In this document: positions 1 to 9,698 of the stretch, piece by piece
Layout: every line of letters begins with the position of its first letter
How positions within the stretch are numbered: the stretch's first letter is position 1
DNA from: Neobacillus bataviensis LMG 21833
GTDB taxonomy: Bacteria > Bacillota > Bacilli > Bacillales > Cytobacillaceae
Length of the DNA: 64,000 nucleotides
Direction: 5' to 3'
Assembly: GCF_000307875.1 (NCBI RefSeq)
Contig: NZ_AJLS01000118.1
Span: 1 to 64,000, forward strand
Notes under the pieces: generated by a model
Told to the model about the DNA's origin: nothing
What the model saw: only the letters and a program-made list of their open reading frames with translations
Database searches by the model: none
Position numbers and translations under genes: made by a program

Positions 1-80
1 GCGAAGCGAACCGATATTGACTTATCGTAGGGAGAAGAGCGAAGTACACTAGCCGATGGCGCCTGGAGCTGGACAATTCT
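1..80. repeat. Dispersed intergenic repeat, partial copy
   Basis: This stretch has no credible coding frame. It ends in the motif CTGGAGCTGGACA (63-75), preceded by GGCGC. The same core, allowing G/A at one position, recurs at 19644-19656, 28195-28207 and 46218-46230, and in reverse complement at 28248-28260 and 49844-49856. It is cut by the left window edge, so its full extent is unknown. Confidence 0.6.
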
Positions 81-104
81 CAAAGTCCATTTTTATAACT
101 TTTT

Positions 105-130
105 AAACGGGTGCCAAAAGGCACCCGTTT
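105..130. terminator. Inverted repeat at ylaL 3' end
   Basis: A perfect 11-bp inverted repeat (AAACGGGTGCC, loop AAAA) overlaps the stop codon of the leftward gene. T-runs are short on both sides, so termination strength is uncertain; it could serve genes converging from both directions. Confidence 0.5.
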
Positions 131-626
131 ATTTCAATGTAAATCCGGTTACATTTTTTATTGGGTTATCCTGATTTGATCCATCAGGATAAAGAATGTG
201 AACTGGCCCATCTGAAGATAATGGTTGTCCATTTTTTGAAAATGCTAAAATGAACTCATATGCTTTTTCAAGTGAAAACTCAGATTCGCCTTTTGTTGTA
301 TGAACTACCAGGGTTTTTGCTTCACTAGCCGGTTCGGCATTTAACAAGAACGGTTTTAAAGGGATTCCGAAGGTACCCGTTAAAACTTTTTCTTTTTCAA
401 ATTTCTTCTCTGTTTTTAAGGTAGGAGGAACGACTGCCCCTTCCATGATTTCACGATCCCAATGCTTTGAAACTGCTTTCGTATATGCCTCAACAGAATC
501 AGAATTTGCTTTTTCCTTTATAAAATAAGTCGTTAAATCAATCCGGCGGTCATCAAAAATCCAGACGCCTGGATCAAGCGTAATAGGATATTTCACATTT
601 CCCGATATACTCATAATTGTTTCCAT
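129..626 (-). CDS. ylaL: Conserved hypothetical protein, YlaL-like
   Basis: A soluble protein of about 165 residues with no signal peptide or membrane segment. Its N-terminal motif ITLDPGVWIFDDR and C-terminal motif DGPVHI resemble what I recall of B. subtilis YlaL, and its place just upstream of and divergent from ylaN matches that genome. No catalytic motif is recognisable and I assign no biochemical function. An in-frame ATG exists further upstream at 653, but the ATG at 626 is preceded by GAGGGGG at an 8-nt spacing, so I chose it. The stop codon lies inside an inverted repeat. Confidence 0.6.
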   Translation of the reverse strand: METIMSISGNVKYPITLDPGVWIFDDRRIDLTTYFIKEKANSDSVEAYTKAVSKHWDREIMEGAVVPPTLKTEKKFEKEKVLTGTFGIPLKPFLLNAEPASEAKTLVVHTTKGESEFSLEKAYEFILAFSKNGQPLSSDGPVHILYPDGSNQDNPIKNVTGFTLK

Positions 627-724
627 TATCCATGCCCCCTCAAGTTCTACCAAGATTAAGTATAGCTTTTTTTGTGTGGAATGTCATAGATGTAACATAT
701 GTTTTGCAAAATCCTTCATTGTTC

Positions 725-753
725 TTGCAATTTTAACTTGTAAACGGTAAAAT
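725..753 (+). promoter_or_regulatory. Sigma-A promoter of ylaN
   Basis: TTGCAA (725-730) and TAAAAT (748-753) are separated by exactly 17 bp, about 40 bp before the ylaN start. Confidence 0.6.
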
Positions 754-794
754 TTATAGATAAGTTGAATTATCGCTCTGAAACGGGGGGATCA

Positions 795-1079
795 ATGGTG
801 GCGTCTGAAATGATCGTGAATCACCAGGAAAAAGCCTTAGCATTATTACAGGCTGATGCTGATAAAATATTAAAGCTTATCAAAGTGCAAATGGACAATC
901 TCACGATGCCTCAATGCCCTCTTTATGAAGAGGTATTGGATACACAAATGTTTGGATTATCTAGGGAAATAGACTTTGCTGTTCGATTAGGCTTAATAGA
1001 TGGTAAGGATGGTAAAGCGATTCTAGCTCAATTAGAGAAAGAATTATCGGCACTTCACGATGCATCCTTGAAAAAATGA
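795..1079 (+). CDS. ylaN: YlaN family protein (UPF0358)
   Basis: A 94-residue, mostly helical cytoplasmic protein matching the YlaN family in length, sequence (for example [19 protein letters not shown]) and position before ftsW. In B. subtilis YlaN has been linked to iron homeostasis, reportedly as an antagonist of Fur under iron limitation; that is literature knowledge, not visible here. A TTG 30 nt upstream is in frame, but the ATG at 795 has GGGGGG four bases before it, and this gives the family's usual length. It has its own promoter and terminator, so it is probably monocistronic. Confidence 0.9.
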   Translation: MVASEMIVNHQEKALALLQADADKILKLIKVQMDNLTMPQCPLYEEVLDTQMFGLSREIDFAVRLGLIDGKDGKAILAQLEKELSALHDASLKK

Positions 1080-1090
1080 TGACTTAAAAA

Positions 1091-1124
1091 CTCAAACAAT
1101 TCACCGTAATTGTTTGGGTTTTTT
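1091..1124 (+). terminator. Intrinsic terminator of ylaN
   Basis: Stem CTCAAACAATT/AATTGTTTGGG (1091-1101 with 1108-1118) followed by six T residues. Confidence 0.85.
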
Positions 1125-1255
1125 ATTAAGTTAAATAAGTTTCAGAATCTTCTTTATTAAATTATTATAACAAATGAACTTTTCATCAAGTCATATCATT
1201 CATTTTCTATTATAATAGAGTGTATATATCAATTTTGAAAATGAGGACGTCTTAC

Positions 1256-2464
1256 ATGGTTAAAAAAATACTGAAATCATACGATTATACCTTGTTCATA
1301 ACCATAATCCTTTTGTGTGCTTTTGGATTAGTTATGATTTATAGCGCAAGCATGGCCTGGACTGTTCAATATTATAATAAGCCAAGTGATTTCTATTATC
1401 AAAGACAAAAATTGTTTTTGATAGCCGCTTTATTCGTATTTATGGTTTGTGCCATTATTCCTTATAAAATAATGCAATTTACCAAATGGTTTCTAGCACC
1501 AATGGTTTGCCTGTCTATTTTGGGGCTTTTGGGGTTGGATGTTTTTGGACATGTTGCCGGCGGTGCTCAAAGCTGGTATCAAATTGGTCCGTTTAAATTT
1601 CAGCCTTCTGAGTTTGTAAAGCTAACTATTATTATCTATTTAGCTGCAGTCTATGCAAAAAAGCAGAATTACATTAATCAATTTAATAAAGGGATTCTTC
1701 CTCCACTAGTTTTGCTTTTTATCGTTTGCGGGTTAATCATCTTACAGCCGGATTATGGCACAGCTTTTATTATTGCGGCAATTGCGGTTACGATTATATT
1801 TGCATCCGGAATGAGCTTTAAAAGTATTTCAAAATTAGTGATTATGGCACTGATCATCCTTCTTCCACTTGTTTTTGTTGCAAAGGATAAAATCTTTTCT
1901 GAAAAACGACTGAGTCGATTTACGGTATTAAATAATCCATTTGCAGAAGATATTGTAAACAAAAGCGGGTTTCATCTGGCGAATTCTTACATAGCTATTG
2001 GATCAGGGGGCATCAATGGACTTGGCCTAGGGAAAAGCATTCAAAAGCTTGGCTACTTACCTGAAGCACACACTGACTTCATTATGGCTATTGTCGCCGA
2101 AGAATTAGGGATTTGGGGAGTAGGATTCGTCATTATTTTATTGGCTTATTTAGTTTTAAGAGGAATTTATATTGGTATTCAATGTAAGGATCCATTTGGA
2201 AGCCTGCTAGCCATAGGGATATCCAGTATGATTGGTATTCAATCTTTTATCAATTTAGGCGGTGTATCAGGGGTTATCCCTCTTACAGGTGTAACACTGC
2301 CATTTATTAGCTATGGAGGTTCATCTTTGTTAATGCTTGCTGCAGCGGCTGGAATTCTTTTGAATGTGTCAATGTTTGTGAAGTATGAAAAGAAATATAA
2401 AAACAAACAAGAAGAAATTGGTAAAAAGCCAAAAACCAAAGATGGAAAAGTTTATTACATGTAA
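1256..2464 (+). CDS. ftsW: Cell division peptidoglycan polymerase FtsW
   Basis: A 402-residue SEDS-family membrane protein with about ten hydrophobic segments. It polymerises lipid II into glycan strands at the septum, working with a class B PBP. Family hallmarks are visible: MIYSAS near the N-terminus, FQPSEFVKL in the middle, and near the C-terminus PLTGVTLPFISYGGSS. Location directly after ylaN is that of B. subtilis ftsW, which distinguishes it from the sporulation paralogue spoVE at 46294. The ATG at 1256 is preceded by GAGG nine bases upstream; an upstream in-frame ATG at 1220 lacks a ribosome binding site. A TATAAT at 1211-1216 is a likely -10 element, with no convincing -35 partner. 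Confidence 0.92.
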   Translation: MVKKILKSYDYTLFITIILLCAFGLVMIYSASMAWTVQYYNKPSDFYYQRQKLFLIAALFVFMVCAIIPYKIMQFTKWFLAPMVCLSILGLLGLDVFGHVAGGAQSWYQIGPFKFQPSEFVKLTIIIYLAAVYAKKQNYINQFNKGILPPLVLLFIVCGLIILQPDYGTAFIIAAIAVTIIFASGMSFKSISKLVIMALIILLPLVFVAKDKIFSEKRLSRFTVLNNPFAEDIVNKSGFHLANSYIAIGSGGINGLGLGKSIQKLGYLPEAHTDFIMAIVAEELGIWGVGFVIILLAYLVLRGIYIGIQCKDPFGSLLAIGISSMIGIQSFINLGGVSGVIPLTGVTLPFISYGGSSLLMLAAAAGILLNVSMFVKYEKKYKNKQEEIGKKPKTKDGKVYYM

Positions 2465-2466
2465 TG

Positions 2467-2500
2467 AAAACGCTGGGGACAAGTAATCCCTTGCGTTTTT
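2467..2500 (+). terminator. Intrinsic terminator of ftsW
   Basis: Stem AAAACGC-GGGGA paired with TCCC-GCGTTTT, ending in a T-run, immediately after the ftsW stop codon. Confidence 0.7.
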
Positions 2501-2531
2501 AAAAATACATAGAATAGAAGGTGCTTTAAGA

Positions 2532-5500
2532 GTGACAAGACAGATAAATAAAGTATTGGTTGCTAATCGGGGAGAGATTGCAATAAGGGTTTTCCGCGCT
2601 TGTACTGAACTGAATATTCGCACTGTTGCAATTTATTCGAAAGAGGATTCAGGATCCTACCATCGCTATAAAGCGGATGAGGCCTACATAGTTGGGGAAG
2701 GAAAAAAACCAATTGATGCCTATTTGGATATAGACGGTATCATTGCCATCGCCAAAAAGAGCGGTGTGAATGCGATCCATCCCGGCTATGGCTTTATGTC
2801 CGAAAACATTCATTTTGCCAAACGTTGTGAAGAAGAGGGAATTATTTTTATCGGCCCAACGTCCGAACACTTGGACATGTTTGGAGATAAGGTAAAAGCG
2901 AGAAGACAAGCAGAGCTTGCCAATATTCCAGTTATACCTGGAAGTAATGGACCCGTTGATAATGTAATGGAAGTGGAAGAGTTTGCAAATGTTCACGGAT
3001 TCCCGATCATTATTAAAGCCTCGCTTGGCGGCGGCGGCCGTGGGATGAGAATTGTCAAAACTCGGCAAGAGGTTCGGGAGGCCTTCGACCGGGCAAAATC
3101 AGAAGCAAAAGCGGCGTTCGGTAATGATGAAGTCTATCTTGAAAAGTTAATTGAAAAACCTAAGCACATTGAGGTTCAAATCATTGGAGACAGTCACGGG
3201 AATATCGTACATCTTTTTGACCGTGATTGTTCCGTTCAAAGACGTCATCAAAAAGTAGTTGAAGTTGCCCCAAGTGTATCCATCTCGGATGACCTACGTA
3301 AGCGCATTTGTGATGCTGCTGTAAAATTAATGAAAAATGTCGATTATTTAAACGCAGGGACTGTTGAGTTTCTTGTTGCAGGAAATGAATTTTATTTTAT
3401 TGAAGTAAACCCTCGTATTCAAGTTGAACATACGGTGACGGAATTAGTCACAGGTATTGATATCGTCCAAACACAAATATTAGTTTCGGAGGGCCATGAG
3501 TTACACGGACCAATCATTAACATACCGGCACAGGATAAAATACAGCTTAATGGATTTGCTATTCAATCACGGGTCACCACAGAAGATCCACTAAATCAAT
3601 TCATGCCTGACACAGGTAAAATTATGGCTTACCGTTCTGGAGGGGGATTTGGGGTTCGTCTTGATGCGGGAAATGGGTTTCAAGGGGCTGTGATTACCCC
3701 ATATTATGACTCGTTGCTTGTTAAACTTTCTACATGGGCTTTGACTTTTGAACAAGCTGCATCAAAAATGGTTCGTAATTTACAAGAATTTAGAATAAGA
3801 GGAATTAAAACCAATATTCCGTTTTTAGAGAATGTAGTCAAGCATGAGAAGTTTCGGAATGGGGAATATGATACCTCTTTTATTGATACGACACCTGAAT
3901 TATTCATTTTTCCGGTAAGCAAAGACCGAGGAACAAAGATGCTAAATTACATTGGAACGGTAATAGTTAATGGGTTTCCAGGTATTGAGAAAAAGAAAAG
4001 GCCTGTTTTCGTCAAGCCAAGAATACCAACCGTAAAATTTGACTTACCTTTGCAAGACGGAACCAAGCAAATCTTGGATAAGTACGGAGCGGATGGACTT
4101 GTTCAATGGGTAAAGGATCAAAAACAGGTTTTATTAACGGATACAACCTTTCGGGATGCACATCAATCATTGTTAGCGACGAGGATGCGGACAACAGATA
4201 TCATGCATATTGCAGAACCAACTGCCAAACTACTACCTGATTTATTTTCGTTTGAAATGTGGGGCGGAGCAACGTTTGATGTTGCTTATCGGTTTTTAAA
4301 AGAAGATCCATGGGATCGATTATTAACACTGCGTGAAAATATTCCCAATGTTCTGTTCCAGATGCTCATCCGCGGAGCCAATGCCGTAGGCTATAAAAAC
4401 TATCCGGATAATTTAATTCGAGAGTTTGTTAACCAATCAGCAGCTGCGGGAATTGATGTTTTCCGGATTTTTGACAGCTTAAACTGGGTAAAAGGTATGG
4501 AAGTGGCGATTGACGCAGTTCGTCAGACCGGAAAAATAGCAGAAGCTTCGATTTGTTATACTGGCGATATTTTAGACCCAACAAGAGCGAAATATAATCT
4601 TGAATATTATAAAAATCTTGCTAAAGAGCTTGAGCAGCAGGGTGCCCATATTTTAGGAATCAAGGATATGGCAGGCTTATTGAAACCTGAGGCAGCCTAC
4701 CGTTTAGTGTCCGAATTAAAAGAAGCAATCGAGATCCCAATTCATCTCCACACACACGATACAAGTGGAAATGGAATCTTTACTTATGCTCGTGCAATTG
4801 ATGGAGGGGTTGACATTGTTGATACTGCCTTAAGTACAATGGCGGGGTTAACGTCCCAGCCGAGTGCAAATTCATTATATTACGCGCTACAAGGTACTGA
4901 TCGAAGACCAAAAGTAAATATTGAGGCACTTGAGAAATTATCGTATTACTGGGAAGATGTCCGCAAATATTATCAGGACTTTGAGAGTGGGATGATGTCA
5001 CCACATTCTGAAATTTATCAGCATGAAATGCCTGGCGGACAATATAGTAATCTGCAGCAACAGGCTAAGGCAGTTGGCCTTGGAGAGCAATGGGAAGAAG
5101 TAAAAGAAATGTATGCCCGAGTGAATAACCTGTTCGGTGATCTTGTCAAAGTGACACCTTCATCAAAGGTTGTCGGGGATATGGCATTATTTATGGTTCA
5201 AAATGAGTTAACAGAGGATGACGTATTATTAAAGGGACATACGCTTGATTTTCCTGACTCTGTTGTGGAATTATTCGAGGGATACCTTGGGCAGCCATAT
5301 GGAGGATTTCCCGAGGAGCTCCAAAAGGTCATTTTAAAAGGGAAGAAGCCTTTAGAAGTAAGACCTGGTGAACTGCTTGAGCAAGTGGATTTTAGCAAGC
5401 TCCAGTCAGAACTTTTTGACGAGCTTGGCAGACAAGTGACAACACATGAGATCATTTCCTATGCATTGTATCCAAAGGTATTTATGGAATATAGAAAAAC

Positions 5501-5975
5501 GATAGAACTTTATGGGAAAATTTCTATGCTCGATACCCCAACATTCCTTTACGGGATGAGACTGGGTGAAGAAATTGAAATCGAAATTGAAACAGGTAAA
5601 ACACTGATTGTTAAACTTGTATCTATTGGACAGCCTCAGGCTGATGGCACGAGAGTAGTCTATTTTGAACTAAATGGACAGCCGCGGGAAGTCGTGATCA
5701 AGGATGAAAGTATCAAATCCACCGTGATTTCAAGATTAAAAGCGGATCCGAAAAACGAAGAACATCTATCAGCTTCAATGCCAGGAACAGTCATAAAAGT
5801 TGTCGTCCAAAAAGGGGAAAAGGTTGAACGTGGTGACCATTTAATGATTACAGAAGCGATGAAAATGGAAACGACGGTTCAGGCTCCTTTTTCAGGTATT
5901 GTAAAGGATATTTATTTGAAGAGCGGTGATGCAATCCTAACAGGTGATCTTTTACTTGAATTAACTAAAGCATAA
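2532..5975 (+). CDS. pycA: Pyruvate carboxylase
   Basis: A 1147-residue single-chain biotin enzyme that converts pyruvate, bicarbonate and ATP to oxaloacetate, replenishing the TCA cycle. The order is: biotin carboxylase domain (roughly residues 1-450; LVANRGEIAIR at the N-terminus, glycine-rich GGGGRGM loop near 170), carboxyltransferase domain (DTTFRDAHQS from about residue 537), conserved PYC domain, and a C-terminal biotinyl domain with EAMKMET, the biotinylated lysine being about residue 1111. Length is normal for the alpha4 form. The start is GTG, with GAAGGTG eight bases upstream. A separate biotin carboxylase at 29082 is shorter and belongs to a multi-subunit enzyme. Confidence 0.97.
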   Translation: MTRQINKVLVANRGEIAIRVFRACTELNIRTVAIYSKEDSGSYHRYKADEAYIVGEGKKPIDAYLDIDGIIAIAKKSGVNAIHPGYGFMSENIHFAKRCEEEGIIFIGPTSEHLDMFGDKVKARRQAELANIPVIPGSNGPVDNVMEVEEFANVHGFPIIIKASLGGGGRGMRIVKTRQEVREAFDRAKSEAKAAFGNDEVYLEKLIEKPKHIEVQIIGDSHGNIVHLFDRDCSVQRRHQKVVEVAPSVSISDDLRKRICDAAVKLMKNVDYLNAGTVEFLVAGNEFYFIEVNPRIQVEHTVTELVTGIDIVQTQILVSEGHELHGPIINIPAQDKIQLNGFAIQSRVTTEDPLNQFMPDTGKIMAYRSGGGFGVRLDAGNGFQGAVITPYYDSLLVKLSTWALTFEQAASKMVRNLQEFRIRGIKTNIPFLENVVKHEKFRNGEYDTSFIDTTPELFIFPVSKDRGTKMLNYIGTVIVNGFPGIEKKKRPVFVKPRIPTVKFDLPLQDGTKQILDKYGADGLVQWVKDQKQVLLTDTTFRDAHQSLLATRMRTTDIMHIAEPTAKLLPDLFSFEMWGGATFDVAYRFLKEDPWDRLLTLRENIPNVLFQMLIRGANAVGYKNYPDNLIREFVNQSAAAGIDVFRIFDSLNWVKGMEVAIDAVRQTGKIAEASICYTGDILDPTRAKYNLEYYKNLAKELEQQGAHILGIKDMAGLLKPEAAYRLVSELKEAIEIPIHLHTHDTSGNGIFTYARAIDGGVDIVDTALSTMAGLTSQPSANSLYYALQGTDRRPKVNIEALEKLSYYWEDVRKYYQDFESGMMSPHSEIYQHEMPGGQYSNLQQQAKAVGLGEQWEEVKEMYARVNNLFGDLVKVTPSSKVVGDMALFMVQNELTEDDVLLKGHTLDFPDSVVELFEGYLGQPYGGFPEELQKVILKGKKPLEVRPGELLEQVDFSKLQSELFDELGRQVTTHEIISYALYPKVFMEYRKTIELYGKISMLDTPTFLYGMRLGEEIEIEIETGKTLIVKLVSIGQPQADGTRVVYFELNGQPREVVIKDESIKSTVISRLKADPKNEEHLSASMPGTVIKVVVQKGEKVERGDHLMITEAMKMETTVQAPFSGIVKDIYLKSGDAILTGDLLLELTKA

Positions 5976-6011
5976 AAAAAGCTGCCGGGAGAATTTCACC
6001 GGCAGCTTTTT
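5976..6011. terminator. Bidirectional terminator between pycA and ctaA
   Basis: Stem AAAAAGCTGCCGG (5976-5988) pairs with CCGGCAGCTTTTT (5999-6011). T-runs follow in both directions, serving the convergent genes pycA and ctaA. Confidence 0.9.
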
Positions 6012-6918
6012 AGTTATGTTTTCTTTTTGAACGAGAATATAACAACAGAAAATAACTTAATACACCAAACAAGCATGTAATAAAGAAGGCATGAAGCAGT
6101 GCAATATATAAGTTTAATCTGCTAAAAATAATGAACGCACCCGCTATCACCTGTAATGACACAAGGATGAAGGAGATCATCCACCCATAATATAGTACCT
6201 TTTGATCCTTGTAATGGCGAACGGCCAAATAAAAAATATAGGTAATCCAGATAAAGATAAGTCCTGCAGCAGCCCGGTGTCCCATTTGCACCCATTCATA
6301 AATGTTAGACGGCAATGAAGGCGCATCATTTAAACATAGTGGCCAATCGCGGCAAACGAGGCTTGCTTTCATATGCCGTACTAATGCACCTGTATAAATT
6401 ACAAGGTAGCTATAGATGGATACACCAAGGATGTGGAAGCCCATCCGCTTATCAATGTAGACCTTATCAGCATCAAATTTTTTATCAATTTCAAAAATTA
6501 GCAGTGTCAGTAATAAGACAGCTGCAAAAGAAACGAGAGAAATACCAAAATGTAAGGCAAGGACAAAACTTGATTGCCCCCATTTTACGGCAGCAGCTCC
6601 AATCAATGCTTGTAATAGTAAAAAGAAAAAAGAAAGCAAGGAAAGAAATTTGGTTTCCCGAATATGACCAATCGCCTTCCAAGACCAAACTGAAAGAGCG
6701 AGAACCATAATCCCGCCTACACCGGAGACAAGCCGATGGGCAAGTTCAATGATTAATTCAGGAGTTATTTCCGAAGGAAGAAATTTACCATGGCATAAGG
6801 GCCAGGATCTGCCACAGCCCATTCCGGAACCAGTCTTTGTCACTAATGCCCCGCCAATTAAAATAAATATCATTCCGATTGTAGTTGCAACAGCCAACCA
6901 CTTCAAAGAACGTCGCAA
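6010..6918 (-). CDS. ctaA: Heme A synthase
   Basis: A 302-residue membrane protein of the COX15/CtaA family with eight predicted membrane segments in two similar halves. It oxidises heme O to heme A for cytochrome oxidase. Two cysteine pairs are visible ([11 protein letters not shown] and [12 protein letters not shown]), together with the heme-binding histidines in ELAHR and QMGHR. An in-frame GTG at 6927 falls inside the AAGAGGTG Shine-Dalgarno itself. I therefore prefer the TTG at 6918, eight bases downstream of AAGAGG; this start puts the first cysteine pair at residues 35 and 42, as I recall for B. subtilis CtaA. It is divergent from ctaB, which makes the substrate heme O. Confidence 0.93.
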   Translation of the reverse strand: MRRSLKWLAVATTIGMIFILIGGALVTKTGSGMGCGRSWPLCHGKFLPSEITPELIIELAHRLVSGVGGIMVLALSVWSWKAIGHIRETKFLSLLSFFFLLLQALIGAAAVKWGQSSFVLALHFGISLVSFAAVLLLTLLIFEIDKKFDADKVYIDKRMGFHILGVSIYSYLVIYTGALVRHMKASLVCRDWPLCLNDAPSLPSNIYEWVQMGHRAAAGLIFIWITYIFYLAVRHYKDQKVLYYGWMISFILVSLQVIAGAFIIFSRLNLYIALLHAFFITCLFGVLSYFLLLYSRSKRKHN

Positions 6919-6927
6919 AAAATTCAC

Positions 6928-7554
6928 CTCTTAAAAAAGTTCAATAATTTGTCATAGGATAAACCTGACAGTATAATGAATGAAAAGTAACTAGATTTAA
7001 AAGTCCCTACCTATCATAACGAAAAAAAAAGAAAAAGAACAGGTTTTAAGCATAGATTTTTAGATTACTTTTAATAAACAAAAACAACTAATGAATAATA
7101 AATATTTTTCACTATTATTATAGTGAAAACAGTTGAAACTTAAGTTTGAGTCTGTTAGAAATATATATATAGGTGTTTTATTTAGAATGATTATTTTTTA
7201 AAAGTAATAAAAATTAATTTAATTTAGGTTAATTACTCTAGACTTTTCAAGAATATAATATGAATTGATATGTATGAAAAGAGTAATTATTGATAATTGT
7301 ACTAGTTTTGAAAAAAAAAATTAACTCTGTCACAATTTAGTCAAAAATTATTCAAAAAAAATTCACAAAAATACCGGAAAGTGTGATTTAATATACAGAG
7401 AAAGTGTTTTAAAAATCACTACTTTTTTTAGAATTCGATTTTTACATAATGATTTTCGGACAAAATAAATAATAGCGACTTATAAAAATAATTTTTGTAT
7501 TTATATCCCCTCGTTTGGTTAATATTTGTAAGTAAGGATTAGGAGGAGAAATAT
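6928..7554. promoter_or_regulatory. Divergent ctaA/ctaB control region with ResD-like site
   Basis: About 630 bp of very AT-rich, gene-free DNA. The nonamer ATTCACAAA at 7361-7369 is the exact reverse complement of TTTGTGAAT, the consensus I recall for the respiratory regulator ResD; TGTCACAAT at 7328-7336 is a weaker second match. In B. subtilis ctaA and ctaB are ResD-controlled. I could not identify a convincing -35/-10 pair for either gene and saw no small gene with a ribosome binding site. Confidence 0.4.
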
Positions 7555-8493
7555 ATGTCCAACACAAAGGCTTATGGAGATGCTGCCATCGAAAATGGCG
7601 CTGCAAGCCTACATACAACATTGGAAAAGACCTCGGCTTGGAAAGACTTCATGGCCCTAATCAAGATTGGGATTGTGAATTCCAATTTGATTACCACATT
7701 TACAGGACTTTGGCTTGCGCTCCATTTTTCAGGTCAAAGCTTTCTAGGTAATTTAGATATTATATTTTTTACTGTGGCAGGTTCTTCCCTGATCATTGCA
7801 GGGTCATGTGCCGTCAATAATTATGTAGATCGTGATATCGATCATTTGATGGAAAGAACGAAAACAAGACCTACCGTTACAGGAAAAATAGTACCCGCTA
7901 AAGTTCTTGGTTTAGGTATTTTACTAATTGGACTGGGAACACTGTGTTTATTCTTTACAACCATGACTGCAACAGTAATTGGACTGCTTGGAGTTTTTAG
8001 TTATGTTTTCCTCTATACGCTGTGGTCAAAGCGTCAATTGGTTTCAAATACAATCATTGGAAGTATTTCAGGTGCGGTTCCACCGTTAATTGGCTGGGCT
8101 GCAGTTGATGCGAATCTTGACATCATGGCGTGGGCATTATTTGTTCTTATGTTTGTTTGGCAGCCTCCACATTTTTATGCACTCGCAATGAGGAGAGTAA
8201 AAGAATACAAAGCAGCTGGTGTTCCGATGCTCCCTGTAGTGAAGGGCTTCAAAACAACCAAAATTCATATTTTAACATGGGTAGCGCTGCTCTTGCCCAT
8301 CCCATTTTTTCTTACCAAATTAGGAATCCCATTTCTAATTCTAGCGACTGCGTTAAATATTGGTTGGCTGGCATTAGGGATTTATGGATATAGGGTCAAA
8401 GATGATATTAAGTGGGCAAAGCTAATGTTTGTTTATTCTTTGCAATATTTAACTATTATTTTTGTAGCAATGGTTATCGTTACACTCATTTAG
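7555..8493 (+). CDS. ctaB: Protoheme IX farnesyltransferase (heme O synthase)
   Basis: A 312-residue UbiA-family membrane prenyltransferase that adds the farnesyl chain to heme B, giving heme O, the substrate of CtaA. The magnesium-binding motif [19 protein letters not shown] lies around residue 90 and a second conserved segment, [10 protein letters not shown], around residue 200. Membrane segments fill the rest. The ATG has a very strong AGGAGGAG ribosome binding site. It is followed by a 114-bp gap with no clear terminator and then ctaC, so it may be co-transcribed with the oxidase genes. Confidence 0.95.
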   Translation: MSNTKAYGDAAIENGAASLHTTLEKTSAWKDFMALIKIGIVNSNLITTFTGLWLALHFSGQSFLGNLDIIFFTVAGSSLIIAGSCAVNNYVDRDIDHLMERTKTRPTVTGKIVPAKVLGLGILLIGLGTLCLFFTTMTATVIGLLGVFSYVFLYTLWSKRQLVSNTIIGSISGAVPPLIGWAAVDANLDIMAWALFVLMFVWQPPHFYALAMRRVKEYKAAGVPMLPVVKGFKTTKIHILTWVALLLPIPFFLTKLGIPFLILATALNIGWLALGIYGYRVKDDIKWAKLMFVYSLQYLTIIFVAMVIVTLI

Positions 8494-8607
8494 TTTTGTC
8501 AACGATTCTTTCCGATTTTAAAAGAAAGGAAAGGGTCGTCTTACATACTTCTTCGACCAAACAAATTTTTTTAGAATTCATTAGTGAAAGAGGGGTTTGA
8601 TTAAGCT

Positions 8608-9669
8608 ATGAAAAGGCTTGCGAAATGGCGTCTGACATCGTTATTTGCGATCTTAGCGCTTATACTTTCCGGATGCAGCGGTGAAAGATATGTTTCTGCA
8701 CTCCGACCAGCCGGTGAAGTTGCCGACATGCAATATGATTTAATGAAGTTAAGCACCTACGTCATGGTGGGAGTAATCATTGTAGTAATGCTCATTTTTG
8801 TTATTATATTTTTCCGTTTTAGAAGGAAAGATGACAAAATTCCTAAGCAAGTAGAAGGAAGTCATACATTAGAAATATTATGGACTGCGATTCCTATTCT
8901 TTTACTACTAATTTTGGCGGTTCCAACTGTTTCCGCAACATTTAAGCTTGCTGATGTTAAAGAGATGGATAAGAAAGACTCTAAAGCTCTTGTTATTAAT
9001 GTTAGATCACATTTATATTGGTGGGACTTTGAATATCCCGGACAAAAGATTGTGACGAGTCAGGAATTAGTCGTTCCTACAGATGAGAAGGTTTATTTCA
9101 ACCTAAAATCTTTAGATGTAAAACACTCATTCTGGATCCCAGCTGTTGGTGGGAAACTAGATACCAACACTGATAACATCAATAAATTCTGGTTGGAATT
9201 TGATGATAAACGTGCAAATGAAGCCGGAAATCTTTTTTACGGAAAATGTGCTGAGCTTTGCGGGCCATCACACGCTTTGATGGACTTTAAGGTAAAAGCT
9301 ATAAGCCGTGATAAGTTTGATACATGGGTATCTGCGATGCAGGATGTAAAAGAGCCACAAAAAGCGCAAACAGATTTAGCAGTAAAAGGACAAGATATTT
9401 TTAATCAAAGCTGTATCGGCTGTCATGCTGTTACACCTGCGAATAAAATGCCAGAGACAGCACGTCTTGCACCTAACCTTTCCAATTTTGGTGAAAGATC
9501 CCGTGTCGCAGGTATTTTAGATCATAATAAAGAAGAATTAAAAAATTGGATCAAAAATCCTGAAACCTATAAACCAGGTAATACGATGACTGGCAAGTAT
9601 CCAGAGATGTCAGATGACCAGCTTGATGCGTTAGCGGAGTATCTGATGGGCTTAAAGGTTCAGGAATAA
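8608..9669 (+). CDS. ctaC: Cytochrome c oxidase subunit II (caa3 type)
   Basis: A 353-residue lipoprotein with lipobox LSGC (Cys23), two membrane segments, an extracytoplasmic CuA cupredoxin domain (ligands in CAELCGPSHALM, Cys214 and Cys218) and a fused C-terminal cytochrome c domain with heme motif CIGCH at 269-273. The fusion identifies a caa3-type oxidase, in which subunit II carries its own electron-donating cytochrome. It receives electrons from the c-type pool and passes them to subunit I. The ribosome binding site is AGAGGGG. It begins the ctaCDEF structural operon. Confidence 0.97.
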   Translation: MKRLAKWRLTSLFAILALILSGCSGERYVSALRPAGEVADMQYDLMKLSTYVMVGVIIVVMLIFVIIFFRFRRKDDKIPKQVEGSHTLEILWTAIPILLLLILAVPTVSATFKLADVKEMDKKDSKALVINVRSHLYWWDFEYPGQKIVTSQELVVPTDEKVYFNLKSLDVKHSFWIPAVGGKLDTNTDNINKFWLEFDDKRANEAGNLFYGKCAELCGPSHALMDFKVKAISRDKFDTWVSAMQDVKEPQKAQTDLAVKGQDIFNQSCIGCHAVTPANKMPETARLAPNLSNFGERSRVAGILDHNKEELKNWIKNPETYKPGNTMTGKYPEMSDDQLDALAEYLMGLKVQE

Positions 9670-9698
9670 GGGGAATTGGTTGAAAGGGAGGTAAAATT

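Noticed and set aside
7362..7394. TTCACA...TAATAT as a ctaB promoter
   Set aside because: The spacer is 21 bp and neither element is close to consensus; not supported well enough to report.
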